A DNA stretch of 64,000 nt, taken from positions 130,645-194,644 of the forward strand of contig CAZPSH010000001.1 of assembly GCA_964589625.1 (NCBI GenBank), read 5' to 3'. Positions within the stretch are counted from its first letter, which is position 1. Every line of letters begins with the position of its first letter. Positions 1 to 8,379 of this stretch are shown one piece after another. Made by a program: the position numbers and the translations under genes. This DNA is from JBFLVU01 sp964589625. GTDB taxonomy: Bacteria > Acidobacteriota > UBA4820 > DSQY01. The notes under the pieces are model-generated. The model saw only the letters and a program-made list of their open reading frames with translations. It was not told the DNA's origin and did not search any database.

Positions 1-5
1 TGCTC

Positions 6-878
6 ATGGGAAAGGTGGATGCCCTTCGTGAGTCGGTGCGGGCGCTCCTGGCGTCGGGGCGGGAGGACGCCGCCCGGGCCCTTTTCCTCGAGGCTCTCTC
101 GAAGGCCGGCGGAACGGACGCCTCCCTTCTGGATCTCGGTTTGCCGTTGGACCTGGGCCTCGAGGGGAACGCCATCCTGGCGCAGAAAATCCAGGCGGCT
201 GGGCTAGGGGACTCGGGCCCGCGCCAAGCCTGGCTCAAACTGAGGGCCGCCGCGGGCGGAGATCTCTGCCGAACGGAGGCGCGGGGAGCAAGGACGCGAG
301 TTCCAAGGAGGGCGGCAACGCGGGGACCCTCTCCTCGCACCCGCGGGTCGTGGTGGAGGCCCGGCTCAATGGGGAGCGGTCCGAGCCGATGGTGCTGGAT
401 TCGGGAATGGACACGGTCCTTCAAGGACGTTCCGGCCCTCGTGATGGACGAGAAAACGGAGTTCTGGAAGGAAACGGGGGGGATCCTGCCGCTCTGGCTC
501 CTTCGCGAGTACGGGATCCACTATGACCGCCGCCACGGGAAGCTCGAACTGCTGGCCTCCGGCACCTCGCCGGATCAGGTCCTCGACGCCGGCGCGACGA
601 GGCTGAACGTGCTCTGGCTGGACCGGAAGCCGTACGTCGAAACGCGCATCCAGAACAAGCCCATGCGCCACCTCCTGCTGGCCAACGCGGACAACGTCGC
701 GCTCGACCTCGGGACCACGCGCATCAACCTGCCCACGGTGCATGCGGCGGATCTTTGCCCGGACTGCGGGGTGGAATGTTCCGGCATCCTTGGACGGAAC
801 GTCCTCGACCTCTTCGACGTGTACCTCGACTATCGGGCGGGAGTCTTGGCGCTCAAGGGGTACGAAAAGGGCCGTTGA
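6..878 (+). pseudogene. Retropepsin-like aspartyl protease, double frameshift
   Basis: The C-terminal part reads as a retropepsin-fold domain, ending with the typical CSGILGRNVLDLFDVYLDY segment. The active-site strand, VVVEARLNG followed by MVLDSGMDT (the DSG/DTG catalytic motif), is present but lies in a different frame (codons in phase with 263, about 263-416) from both the upstream part (6-260) and the downstream part (about 420-878). One indel near 255-265 and a compensating one near 417-440 are therefore needed to read the whole protein. Read in a single frame the catalytic Asp is lost. The N-terminal 80 residues are a helical stretch with no clear family. The gene starts only five bases into the window, so the true start may be further upstream. 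Assembly errors and real decay cannot be told apart here. Confidence 0.6.
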
Positions 879-897
879 ACCGCCCCTTCGTGGGAGC

Positions 898-1662
898 CTA
901 AGAACCCCGGTGGGCCAGCATGGCCGAGGACTGGGCGGTGGGCATCACGACCACCTCCGTGATGTCCACGTGTTGAGGCCTCGAGGCAACCCAAACGACG
1001 ATCTCGGCGATGTCTTCGGGCGTCAAGGGCGTAAGGCCCTGGTAGACCTTGGCGGCGCGCTCCTGGTCCCCCCGGAACCGCACCTGCGAGAATTCCGTCT
1101 CCACCATTCCGGGGTCCACCGTGGAGACCCGCACGGGCGTACCGAGGAGATCCACCTTCATGGCCCGCGAGAGGGCCTTCACGGCGAACTTCGTCGCGCA
1201 GTAGACGTTCCCCCCCGGGTACACCTCCCGACCGGCCACGGATCCCAGGTTGATGACGTGCCCTCGGCCCCGGGCGACCATTCCGGGGAGGAGGGCCCGG
1301 GTCACGTACAGAAGCCCCTTGAGGTTTGTGTCCACCATCTCGTCCCACTCCTCGGGGGACCCTTCGTGGAGCTTGTCGAGACCCCTCCCGAGGCCCGCGT
1401 TGTTGACCAAGACATCCACCTCGGACCACACGGGAGGGAGGCTCCCCAGGACGACTTCCACCCGGGCTCTGTCCCGCACGTCCAAGACCAGGGCGAGGGT
1501 GGGGGTCCCGTACGCCCGGTCCAGCTCGTCGGCGAGGTTCCGGATGCGGTCCTCGCGCCGTGCCGTGAGAATGAGGCGGGCCCCCTCGCGCGCGAAGGCC
1601 CTCGCGCACGCCGCTCCGATTCCCGCGCTTGCACCCGTCACCACGACGATCCGATCTTTCAT
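898..1662 (-). CDS. ydfG: Short-chain dehydrogenase/reductase, YdfG-like
   Basis: Classical SDR of 254 residues. It has the Rossmann glycine motif TGASAGIG (about 9-16), the NNAG motif (about 87-90), the catalytic Ser near 141 and YCATK with Tyr154 and Lys158. The segment after the active site (VDPGMVETEFSQVRFRGD) is typical of the YdfG group of NADP-dependent 3-hydroxy-acid dehydrogenases (L-allo-threonine/serine oxidation, 3-hydroxypropionate formation). It is convergent with the retropepsin remnant and divergent from the kinase-like gene at 1823. Family assignment is firm; the exact substrate is inferred. Confidence 0.85.
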   Translation of the reverse strand: MKDRIVVVTGASAGIGAACARAFAREGARLILTARREDRIRNLADELDRAYGTPTLALVLDVRDRARVEVVLGSLPPVWSEVDVLVNNAGLGRGLDKLHEGSPEEWDEMVDTNLKGLLYVTRALLPGMVARGRGHVINLGSVAGREVYPGGNVYCATKFAVKALSRAMKVDLLGTPVRVSTVDPGMVETEFSQVRFRGDQERAAKVYQGLTPLTPEDIAEIVVWVASRPQHVDITEVVVMPTAQSSAMLAHRGS

Positions 1663-1822
1663 GAGTCATGCCCTCCGCCGTTCCCGGTCACGGGACGGAG
1701 GCGCAGTATAGAGCCGCCACGTTTGAATCAGAAGGCCTGGATGCCAAGCCTCCTGGGTGGGACTATATTTTCCCAAGAACCCAGGGGCACAGGATCGGCG
1801 CAGACGCGTCGGGAGGCGGGAC

Positions 1823-2482
1823 ATGGGCGAGGTCGGACGTTCCTTCTTGGTCGTCACGTTGGCCCGCCAAATGGGGGCAGGAGGGAGTTTCGTCGGCCGG
1901 AGGCTGGCCATGCGTCTTGGGTGCCGGTACCTGGACCGGGAAATCCTCCTCGAGGCCGCCCGTCGCCTCAAACGGGACCCAGAGGCCCTCGAATGTTTCG
2001 ACGAGCGGCACCTCACGTTCTGGGAGCGCACCCGGATGGCCTACGCCTTCGGGACCCCCGAACCCCCGTACGCGCCCCCACCCGTAACCTTGGACGACAT
2101 GAACCTCTTCGACAAGGAACGCGAGATCATGAGGGAGGCCGCCTCCCGGGGACCGGTGGTGATCGTGGGAAGGGCGGGCTTCGCCGTCCTGAAAGGGGAG
2201 CCGGGGCTGCTCGCGGTCTTCCTGCACGCGCCCATGGAGTACCGCATCCGTCGAATCCAGAAGATCTACCATCTCGCCAACGCCGACGAGGCCCGAGACC
2301 TGATCCTCCAATCCGACCGGGACCGCGAACGCTTCATCCGGGCGGCCGCCGCCCTTCCGTGGCTGGACCTCTCTCAGTACCACCTGTCTCTGGACACGGG
2401 CCGGCTCGGAACGGGAGGGGCCATCGAGATCGTCTACCAGGCGGCCATGGAGGTGGCCCGGGGCTTGGCGCCCCCCGCCTAA
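1823..2482 (+). CDS. Cytidylate kinase-like family protein
   Basis: A 219-residue protein of the cytidylate-kinase-like P-loop family. The N-terminal segment TLARQMGAGGSFVGRRLA matches the family signature in which a SRQ.GSGG-type loop replaces a standard Walker A GKS/T. Downstream it has the helical LID region (VIVGRAGFAVL and MEYRIRRIQKIY) and QSDRDRERFIR, which resembles the RDxxRxxYI motif of CMP kinases. The ATG at 1823 is chosen because a G-rich ribosome-binding site (1811-1820) precedes it; the same frame is open upstream to 1757. Nucleotide kinase activity is plausible, but the substrate is unknown in this family. Confidence 0.75.
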   Translation: MGEVGRSFLVVTLARQMGAGGSFVGRRLAMRLGCRYLDREILLEAARRLKRDPEALECFDERHLTFWERTRMAYAFGTPEPPYAPPPVTLDDMNLFDKEREIMREAASRGPVVIVGRAGFAVLKGEPGLLAVFLHAPMEYRIRRIQKIYHLANADEARDLILQSDRDRERFIRAAAALPWLDLSQYHLSLDTGRLGTGGAIEIVYQAAMEVARGLAPPA

Positions 2483-2550
2483 TTTTCGGCGGACCTCCTC
2501 GCGCGCCCGAGGTTCCTGCGCTAGGATGGTGCCTCCATTCGGGAGGCGCC

Positions 2551-3339
2551 ATGAACCTATCCAAATACGGGCCCTGGGCGGTGATTACGGGAGCCTCTGC
2601 CGGTCTGGGCGAGCAGTTCGCCCTCCAGCTCGCCTCCCACGGAATGAACCTGTTCCTCACGGCCAGGCGGGGGGATCGTTTGGAGGCCCTGGGGCGGGCC
2701 ATCGGCGAATCCTCCTGCGTGGAGGTCCGGTTTCTCCCCCTGGATCTCGGCGCCCCGGGCGCAGCGGAGGCCCTGGACCGGGCCACGGAGAGCCTGGACG
2801 TGGGCCTGGTCGTGAACAACGCCGGGTTTGGGGGTATGGGGCGGTTCCTGGACCAGGACCTCGGTCGCCTGGCGGAGATGATTCGCCTCAATTGCCTCGC
2901 CGTGACCGAAGTGGCCCACCGGTTCGGCCGGCGGCTCCGGGCGCGGGGCAGGGGAGGTATGATCGTCGTGGCCTCCCTTGCGGGATTCCAGGCAACGCCC
3001 TACATGGGCTTGTATGGAGCCACGAAGGGCTTCGATCTCCTCTTGGGGGAGGCCCTTCATCACGAGTGGAAGGATTTCGGAGTGGACGTTCTCGTCTTGA
3101 ACCCGGGATCCACCCGCACGGAGTTCGGGGCCGTCTCCGGGTCCACGGGGGGAGGGTATTCCATGGAGGCGCCCGGGGTGGTGGCCGCGGCCCTGCGCTC
3201 ACTGGGCAGGCGGGCCTCCCTCGTAACGGGAATCCATAACAAGGCCGTTGTCCTGCTGGGGCGGGCCCTTCCAAGGAGGACCATTGTCCGCCTGGGGGCC
3301 TGGACGCTCAGGAGGATGACGCCGCCCGGGCGGCGCTGA
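2551..3339 (+). CDS. SDR family oxidoreductase
   Basis: Short-chain dehydrogenase of 262 residues with TGASAGLG (about 14-21), NNAG (89-92), Ser142 and YGATK (Tyr155, Lys159). The C-terminal third is longer than in classical SDRs and basic (RRTIVRLGAWTLRRM), like the DltE/YqjQ-type group of membrane-associated SDRs. Its start ATG follows GGAGGCGCC. The frame stays open for 1.8 kb upstream antisense to the dehydrogenase at 898-1662, but that part is not coding. It is followed 16 bp later by the O-methyltransferase and probably shares a transcript with it. Substrate unknown. Confidence 0.85.
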   Translation: MNLSKYGPWAVITGASAGLGEQFALQLASHGMNLFLTARRGDRLEALGRAIGESSCVEVRFLPLDLGAPGAAEALDRATESLDVGLVVNNAGFGGMGRFLDQDLGRLAEMIRLNCLAVTEVAHRFGRRLRARGRGGMIVVASLAGFQATPYMGLYGATKGFDLLLGEALHHEWKDFGVDVLVLNPGSTRTEFGAVSGSTGGGYSMEAPGVVAAALRSLGRRASLVTGIHNKAVVLLGRALPRRTIVRLGAWTLRRMTPPGRR

Positions 3340-3355
3340 TGGAGGAATCCGCAGA

Positions 3356-4009
3356 ATGGCGGACGAACGGTCCCGCACCGGGGTCTCTTACCTGTCGGAG
3401 GAGATTCTGAAGTACGTCACCGGCGTGCATGCATCCCACGACGGCGCTCTGGAAAGGGCCTTCACGTCGCCAGAGCGGGAGGGGCTCCCCTCCATCCAAG
3501 TGGCCCCCTCGGAGGGGCGCCTTCTTCATCTGCTCCTGAGGCTCGTGGGAGCCTCCAAGGTGGTGGAGGTGGGCACTCTGGCGGGCTACTCCGCCATTTG
3601 GATGGCCAGAGCCCTTCCGCCCGGCGGCCGCCTCTGGACCCTCGAAGTGTCGGAGCGCCACGCCCGTGCCGCCCGGGCGAACCTCAAAGCGGCAGGTCTC
3701 ACCAATCGCGTCACGGTCCTGCAGGGGGAGGCCTTGGGCGTTCTTCCCACGATCGAGCGCCACGGGCCTTTTGACGCCGTCTTTCTCGATGCGGACAAGG
3801 GAAACTACGCCCACTATGGGGCGTGGGCCGCGAAGCACGTCCGGCCTGGCGGGCTTCTTCTGGCGGACAACGCATTCTTCTTCGGGAGGCTGATGGAAGC
3901 CGGAAAGGAGGCGAAATCCGTTCGCCGCCTCCACGAAGAGAGCCGGAAGTGCTTCGAGACCGTATGCATCGGGACGGGGGACGGGCTTCTCGTGGGAGTC
4001 CGCCGCTGA
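3356..4009 (+). CDS. SAM-dependent O-methyltransferase, CCoAOMT-like
   Basis: A 217-residue class I methyltransferase of O-methyltransferase family 3. Motif I is VVEVGTLAGYSA (about 69-80), the acidic ribose-binding residue follows in LWTLEVSERHA, and the divalent-metal/SAM motif is FDAVFLDADKGNY (about 138-150). The region GLLLADNAFFFGR matches the metal-binding LADN segment of caffeoyl-CoA and catechol O-methyltransferases. It lies between an SDR and a PLP decarboxylase on the same strand with short gaps (16 and 24 bp), which suggests a small-molecule modification operon. The methyl acceptor, probably a catechol-like or hydroxylated small molecule, is inferred only. Confidence 0.85.
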   Translation: MADERSRTGVSYLSEEILKYVTGVHASHDGALERAFTSPEREGLPSIQVAPSEGRLLHLLLRLVGASKVVEVGTLAGYSAIWMARALPPGGRLWTLEVSERHARAARANLKAAGLTNRVTVLQGEALGVLPTIERHGPFDAVFLDADKGNYAHYGAWAAKHVRPGGLLLADNAFFFGRLMEAGKEAKSVRRLHEESRKCFETVCIGTGDGLLVGVRR

Positions 4010-4033
4010 GCCGCTTTTGCGGAGGAATCGTGG

Positions 4034-5476
4034 ATGGATGAGCCGAAGGAACTGCACATGACGTCGGAGGAATTCAGGAGGCACGGCCACGCCCTCGTGG
4101 ACTGGGTGGCCGACTACTGGGATCGGGTGGAGACGCTCCCCGTCCTTTCTCGGGTCCGTCCCGGAGAGATCCGGCGGCGCCTGCCCCCCCATCCCCCTCC
4201 GTCAGGGGAGGCCTTCGAGTCGGTCCTCTCTGACCTGGATTCCATCATCCTACCCGGCATCACCCACTGGCAGTCGCCGAACTTCTTCGCCTATTTCCCA
4301 GCCAATGCCTCCGGGCCCTCCGTCCTCGGGGAACTGGTGTCGGCCGGATTGGGCGTTCAAGGGATGCTCTGGTCCACGAGCCCGGCGTGCACAGAACTGG
4401 AGACCCACGTCCTGGACTGGATGGCCGAGATGACCGGCCTGCCCGAATCCTTCCTGTCCACCGAGACGGGTGGGGGAGTCCTGCAGGACTCGGCCTCCAG
4501 CGCCGCCCTTTGCGCCATGATCGCGGCGAGAGAGAAGGCCACGGGAGGGGCCTCCAACCTCAAGGGGTGCGACGGGCGTCTGACGGCCTACGCCTCGACG
4601 GAGGCCCATTCGTCCCTCCACAAGGCGGCCGGAATCGCGGGCATCGGGAGGGAAAACCACCGCCTTCTTCCTCCCGATGGGGCGTTGAGGCTGGATCCCC
4701 TCGTCCTTCGAGAGGCCGTGCGCGCGGACCGGGCCGCCGGCCTGAGGCCTTTCTTTGTCACCGCCACCGTCGGGACCACCTCCACGAACGCCATGGACCC
4801 CTTATCCGCCATTGGCGAAGTGTGCCGTTCGGAGGGGCTGTGGCTCCACGTGGATGGAGCCATGTCGGGTTCGGCCGCCATTTGCCCCGAGTTCCGCACC
4901 CACCTTCAGGGGATCGAACTCGCCGACAGCTACTGCTTCAACCCCCACAAGTGGCTCTTCACGAACTTCGACTGTGACTGTTTTTATGTCGCCGACCGGG
5001 CGGCCCTCATCCACGCCCTGTCCATTCTGCCCGAATACCTCCGAAACCGGGCCACGGAATCCGGAGCGGTCCTCGACTACCGGGACTGGCAGGTGCCATT
5101 GGGGCGCAGGTTCCGGGCGTTGAAACTCTGGTTCGTGATTCGCCACTACGGCGTGGAAGGCCTGCAGGCCCTGGTGCGCCACCACGTGGACCTGGCCCGC
5201 CGTTTCGCGGGCTGGGTGCGCGATTCGGAGAATTTTGAGCTCGTCGTGGAGCCCCCATTAAACCTCGTTTGCTTCCGCCACCGGGGGGGAGACGCGGCCA
5301 ACCAAGCGATCCTCGACCGCGTCAACGGGGAGGGACGGATCTTCCTGACGCACACGAAAGTGGCCGGCGCCCTCGCGCTGCGCCTGAGCGTCGGGCAGAC
5401 CCACACCGAACTCAGGCACGTCGAATCGGCGTGGGCGGCCATCCAGAGGGCCGCGCGCGGCTTCCGCGCACCCTGA
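4034..5476 (+). CDS. PLP-dependent group II amino acid decarboxylase
   Basis: A 480-residue protein matching the aromatic-L-amino-acid/DOPA decarboxylase family in length and domain order. It has the N-terminal helical segment (FRRHGHALVDWVADYW), HWQSPNFFAYFPAN, the substrate-specificity stretch TSPACTELE, the PLP-phosphate region LQDSASSAALCAMI, and the PLP-binding lysine in FNPHKWLFTNFDC (Lys near 306). VDGAMSGSA replaces the usual VDAAYAGSA. Expected reaction: decarboxylation of an aromatic amino acid to its amine. The upstream O-methyltransferase and SDR are consistent with amine or catechol metabolism, but this is inference. Confidence 0.88.
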   Translation: MDEPKELHMTSEEFRRHGHALVDWVADYWDRVETLPVLSRVRPGEIRRRLPPHPPPSGEAFESVLSDLDSIILPGITHWQSPNFFAYFPANASGPSVLGELVSAGLGVQGMLWSTSPACTELETHVLDWMAEMTGLPESFLSTETGGGVLQDSASSAALCAMIAAREKATGGASNLKGCDGRLTAYASTEAHSSLHKAAGIAGIGRENHRLLPPDGALRLDPLVLREAVRADRAAGLRPFFVTATVGTTSTNAMDPLSAIGEVCRSEGLWLHVDGAMSGSAAICPEFRTHLQGIELADSYCFNPHKWLFTNFDCDCFYVADRAALIHALSILPEYLRNRATESGAVLDYRDWQVPLGRRFRALKLWFVIRHYGVEGLQALVRHHVDLARRFAGWVRDSENFELVVEPPLNLVCFRHRGGDAANQAILDRVNGEGRIFLTHTKVAGALALRLSVGQTHTELRHVESAWAAIQRAARGFRAP

Positions 5477-5630
5477 GGAGGAGAGCATGGGCCTTGCCGT
5501 GGCCTGGCGGGTGCGGTAGATTCGGCTCAGCACATTCGAGTCACGGCGGTCTTGGTCCCGGAGCGGGGCAAGGAAAGAGGGCCCTTGGAAGATTACACGG
5601 TCCACTGCGCCACGTGCAGAAACCCCTTAA

Positions 5631-5828
5631 CTGGACGGGCGGGAGATGGCCCGGCGCCTCAAGGACGATCCCGAGACGCGGCACATCCGTGTCGCCGTAA
5701 TAACGAGCATTTACACGGCCGCCAAGTACCGCGTGGAGGCGCTCAAGGTCTTCCACGTGGACGATTATCTTCTCAAGCCCCTCGAACTGTCGGAATTGCA
5801 GGCGCTCCTGACCCGGCACATCGGCTAG
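5631..5828 (+). pseudogene. C-terminal fragment of a response-regulator receiver domain
   Basis: The frame from 5631 reads LDGREMARRLKDDPETR, which corresponds to the helix after the phospho-acceptor loop (P-G-M-D-G) of a CheY-like receiver. It continues through VAVITSIY (the conserved Thr/Ser strand) and DDYLLKPLELSEL (the conserved Lys). It ends after the last helix, so the C-terminal half of a receiver is complete. An in-frame stop at 5628-5630 lies directly upstream, and no frame in 5477-5627 encodes the first half with the acidic pocket and phospho-Asp. It cannot work as a receiver. A short protein from ATG 5646 is possible but unlikely. Confidence 0.65.
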
Positions 5829-5868
5829 CAGACAGGACCACGAACCGGTCTGGAAGGCCCCGCACGCC

Positions 5869-5897
5869 TTGTGAGCGGGGGAACTCTCGGGTATGCT
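5869..5897 (+). promoter_or_regulatory. Predicted promoter of nrnA/elbB
   Basis: TTGTGA at 5869-5874 is separated by 17 bp from TATGCT at 5892-5897, 24 bp before the nrnA start. Both hexamers are fair matches to the sigma-70 consensus and the spacing is ideal. Other genes in the window are also preceded by TATGCT- or TATACT-type -10 boxes. Confidence 0.45.
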
Positions 5898-5920
5898 GAT
5901 GCGTCACTCGAGGAGCCCGC

Positions 5921-6910
5921 ATGCACCGTTCCGCCGGCGAGATTGACCTTCTCAGGAGCCACCGGAAGTTTGTCCTGACCACCCACATCTCCTCCGACGG
6001 CGACGGCGTGGGCAGCGAACTGGCCCTCGCGCGCGGCCTGTGGTCCCTGGGGTGCGACGTGGCCGTTATCAACCCGACCCCCCTTCCCGCCAACCTCCAC
6101 TTTCTCTTGAGGCACCCGAAGGAGATCTGGATCCTGAAGGAACTCCGCGACCCCGAGCGCCACTTCGCCGGTGCCCTCACCGTAGTGCTCGACATGGGCG
6201 CCTTCGACCGCTTGGGCGGCATGCTGAACCTGGCGCGCAGGAGCGACGGCATCCTCGTGGTGGATCACCACCGGATGGAGCGGGTGGAGGGCGTCCGCTA
6301 CCTCCTCGACGCCACGGCCTGTGCGACGGGGGAGGTCACGGCAAGAATCCTGGAGGATCTGGGGATTCCCCTCACTCGCGACCTGGCCGAGCCGCTCTAC
6401 GTCGCCATCCACACGGATACGGGGGGCTTTCGGTATCCCGGCGTGACTCCCGCCACGCACCGGCTCGTGGCGGGATTCCTGGAGGCCGGCGTGGATCCCC
6501 AAAGGGTCTATACGGAGCTTTACGAACGCGTGAGCGCCCTGCGGCTCCGCCTGACGGGCGAAATCCTCAGCACTCTGCGGGTCTCGCCCGGAGGCCGCGT
6601 GGCCTGGATCCAGGTCACACAGAAGATGCTTCGAGAGACGGGCGCTTCGTTCGAAGACGCGGACGACCTGGTGAATTACACGCTACTCATCGACGGCGTC
6701 TCCGCCGGATTCTATTTCAAGGAGCTCGGGCCCGCGGCCACCAAGGTATCCTGCCGCTCGCGGGGGGCCTTTCCCATCGATCGCTTCGTTTCCCGCTGGG
6801 GCGGGGGAGGCCACCCCAACGCCGCCGGCGTCCGCCTGGACCTCTCCCTTCAGGAGGCCATCGAAACTCTCGTTCCGGCGGCCCTGAAGGCCCTCGAGGA
6901 GGGCTCGTGA
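5921..6910 (+). CDS. nrnA: DHH-family phosphoesterase, NrnA-like oligoribonuclease/pAp phosphatase
   Basis: A 329-residue DHH-DHHA1 protein, the normal length for NrnA. Metal-binding motifs are TTHISSDGDGVGS (the D-x-D site, about 25-37), the Asp in TVVLDMGAFDRLG, and VVDHHRMERV (the DHH motif, about 109-118). The C-terminal DHHA1 domain contains GGGGHPNAAGVRL, which grips the substrate. Expected role: degrading 2-5-nt RNA (nanoRNA) and 3'-phosphoadenosine-5'-phosphate in the cytoplasm. The start has a clear GAGGAG ribosome-binding site. Its stop codon overlaps the start of the next gene, so the two are translationally coupled. Confidence 0.9.
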   Translation: MHRSAGEIDLLRSHRKFVLTTHISSDGDGVGSELALARGLWSLGCDVAVINPTPLPANLHFLLRHPKEIWILKELRDPERHFAGALTVVLDMGAFDRLGGMLNLARRSDGILVVDHHRMERVEGVRYLLDATACATGEVTARILEDLGIPLTRDLAEPLYVAIHTDTGGFRYPGVTPATHRLVAGFLEAGVDPQRVYTELYERVSALRLRLTGEILSTLRVSPGGRVAWIQVTQKMLRETGASFEDADDLVNYTLLIDGVSAGFYFKELGPAATKVSCRSRGAFPIDRFVSRWGGGGHPNAAGVRLDLSLQEAIETLVPAALKALEEGS

Positions 6911-7530
6911 AACGCCGCGTGGGCGTCCTCCTTGCCGGGTGCGGCGCCCTGGACGGGACGGACCCCTTCGAAGCCGTCTTCACCTTCGAGGCGATCCAAG
7001 AACTGGGTCACGAGGCCGTTCCGGTCGTGGCGGATCTGGAGCAAATGCACGTGGTGGACCACACCTCGGGGGACGAACTACCAGGCCCGACCCGCCGGAT
7101 GGCCCAGGAGTCCGGCCGCCTCGCCTTCGGAAGGTTGTTTTATATCAGAGACTTGGCGCCATCGCTTCTGGACGCCATCGTGATTCCCGGCGGTCAGGGG
7201 GCGGTCAAAAACTTGCTTTCGAACTTCGGAGCGCCCGAGTCTCCCCGGGTGCCCCCCGACATCCGGGTCTTCCTTGAATCTCTCCACACGGCCGGGGGCG
7301 CCATAGGCGCCCTTTCCCTCGGCGAATTCGTCCTGAACGCGGTCTTCGAGCCCGGCCCAGATCAACCCGGGAGCCTCGAACTCGATGCCGGGGCCGTCTG
7401 GTCGGATCCCGTTCGCCGTCTTGCCCTCGCACCAGGCCATCTGATTCAATCGTCTCTGCCCGATCTGCGGAAGGGCGTCCGGGCTCTCGTTTCCGTCCTG
7501 GTCCAGATGGCCGAGGCTTCTAGACCTTGA
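6907..7530 (+). CDS. ElbB-like DJ-1/PfpI-fold protein lacking the nucleophile Cys
   Basis: A 207-residue protein that aligns by eye over its whole length with ElbB (isoprenoid biosynthesis glyoxalase-like): LLAGCGALDGTDPFEAVFT at the start, VDHTSGDELPGPTRRMAQESGR in the middle, DAIVIPGGQGAVKNLLSNF, then the nucleophile-elbow region. Where ElbB has GFMCIAPAML, this protein has GALSLGEFVL, so the catalytic Cys position is a Ser. Family members act as deglycase/glyoxalase-type enzymes, so this one may be altered or non-catalytic. The start is GTG at 6907, overlapping the nrnA stop as GTGA. The C-terminus is a little shorter than usual. Confidence 0.7.
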   Translation: MKRRVGVLLAGCGALDGTDPFEAVFTFEAIQELGHEAVPVVADLEQMHVVDHTSGDELPGPTRRMAQESGRLAFGRLFYIRDLAPSLLDAIVIPGGQGAVKNLLSNFGAPESPRVPPDIRVFLESLHTAGGAIGALSLGEFVLNAVFEPGPDQPGSLELDAGAVWSDPVRRLALAPGHLIQSSLPDLRKGVRALVSVLVQMAEASRP

Positions 7531-7875
7531 GTCTTACGGTGCACCGGTTGGAAAGAATGCATGCCTTTGCAGCTCTGTCTGGCACGATTCTTTACAAGTG
7601 ACCTCAAGGATATCTCGAGCCGATTCGCGCTCTACAACCTCGCTCCTGTACAAGTAGTGCCGTTACAATAGGCACTTGTGTTAACTATTCTAATGTTCGC
7701 TGTTATCAATAGTTATCCATCTACCTCATTATAGTGACGGAATCTGACCCTAAGGATACCGATTCTAAAAACCCACATATTCATCTAAAAGCGGTATCGT
7801 CGCGACCCCGGAGACGCTCGGGTAGAAGGAAACTGGAGGAGGGACGGGGGGGCCAGGAGGGATCGGGGCGCCAGG
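7531..7875. other. Gene-free, AT-richer intergenic stretch
   Basis: No frame here looks coding. The part from about 7600 to 7800 is clearly richer in A+T than anything nearby, with runs such as TTAACTATTCTAATGTT and TTATCAATAGTTATCC. It separates the elbB-like gene from an orphan minus-strand frame. It could be an old insertion site or regulatory DNA; no repeats or attachment-like ends could be made out. Confidence 0.5.
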
Positions 7876-8247
7876 TTAGGGGAGAGGCTTGGCCACGAGC
7901 CCTTCAAATCGAAGGGAATTCTCCGACTCTCCCGGCGAAAGGCGCAGGCCCAGACCCGTCCCCTTGGGCTCGAGTTCCACACACTCCACTGTACCCCCGG
8001 CGTTGGCTATGGCAACCGGCGTCAGAAAGGCCTCAACGGAGGGGGCTTGGATGGCCGAGGCCCCATGCAGGCCCAGGAACTCCCTTGAAATACAGCAAAG
8101 CAACTCCACCCGACCCGCCTCGCTGGCAGGGAAGGTGACGCTCGCAACCATCAACCGATCCACAGGTTCAACCTCACTCCCGCGACAGAGGACGGACATT
8201 CCGCGGATCCCTGGCGCACACTGGACGGCCCCCCAGGGGACCTCCAC
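7876..8247 (-). CDS. Hypothetical protein, weak CheX-like look
   Basis: An open frame of 123 residues from GTG 8247 with strongly G/C-ending codons and protein-like composition (five Cys, alternating hydrophobic strands). No family is recognised with confidence. The middle (MVASVTFPASEAGRVELLC, then a helix, then VEAFLTPVAIANAGG) recalls the strand-helix pattern of CheC/CheX-type phosphatase domains, but the key Glu/Asn pair is not convincing and the N-terminus would be short. No ribosome-binding site is visible before the GTG. It sits alone in an AT-richer island. It may be a truncated remnant. Confidence 0.4.
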   Translation of the reverse strand: MEVPWGAVQCAPGIRGMSVLCRGSEVEPVDRLMVASVTFPASEAGRVELLCCISREFLGLHGASAIQAPSVEAFLTPVAIANAGGTVECVELEPKGTGLGLRLSPGESENSLRFEGLVAKPLP

Positions 8248-8379
8248 GCGCAGGTTTTAGGCTACGCGCCCGGGCTCGCCGTGGCAAGAATGGCCCAGTC
8301 GAGCCTGAATGCCCCTTTAACCCTCTAGAAATTTAACATAATATATCTTATCAGACACGATTAGACCCCCAAGCGCACC

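Noticed and set aside
742..2550. Very long open frame on the plus strand leading into the SDR at 2551
   Set aside because: It is antisense to the dehydrogenase at 898-1662 and off-frame to the kinase-like gene, is Pro/Arg/Gly-rich and has no homology; high GC leaves stop-free shadow frames.
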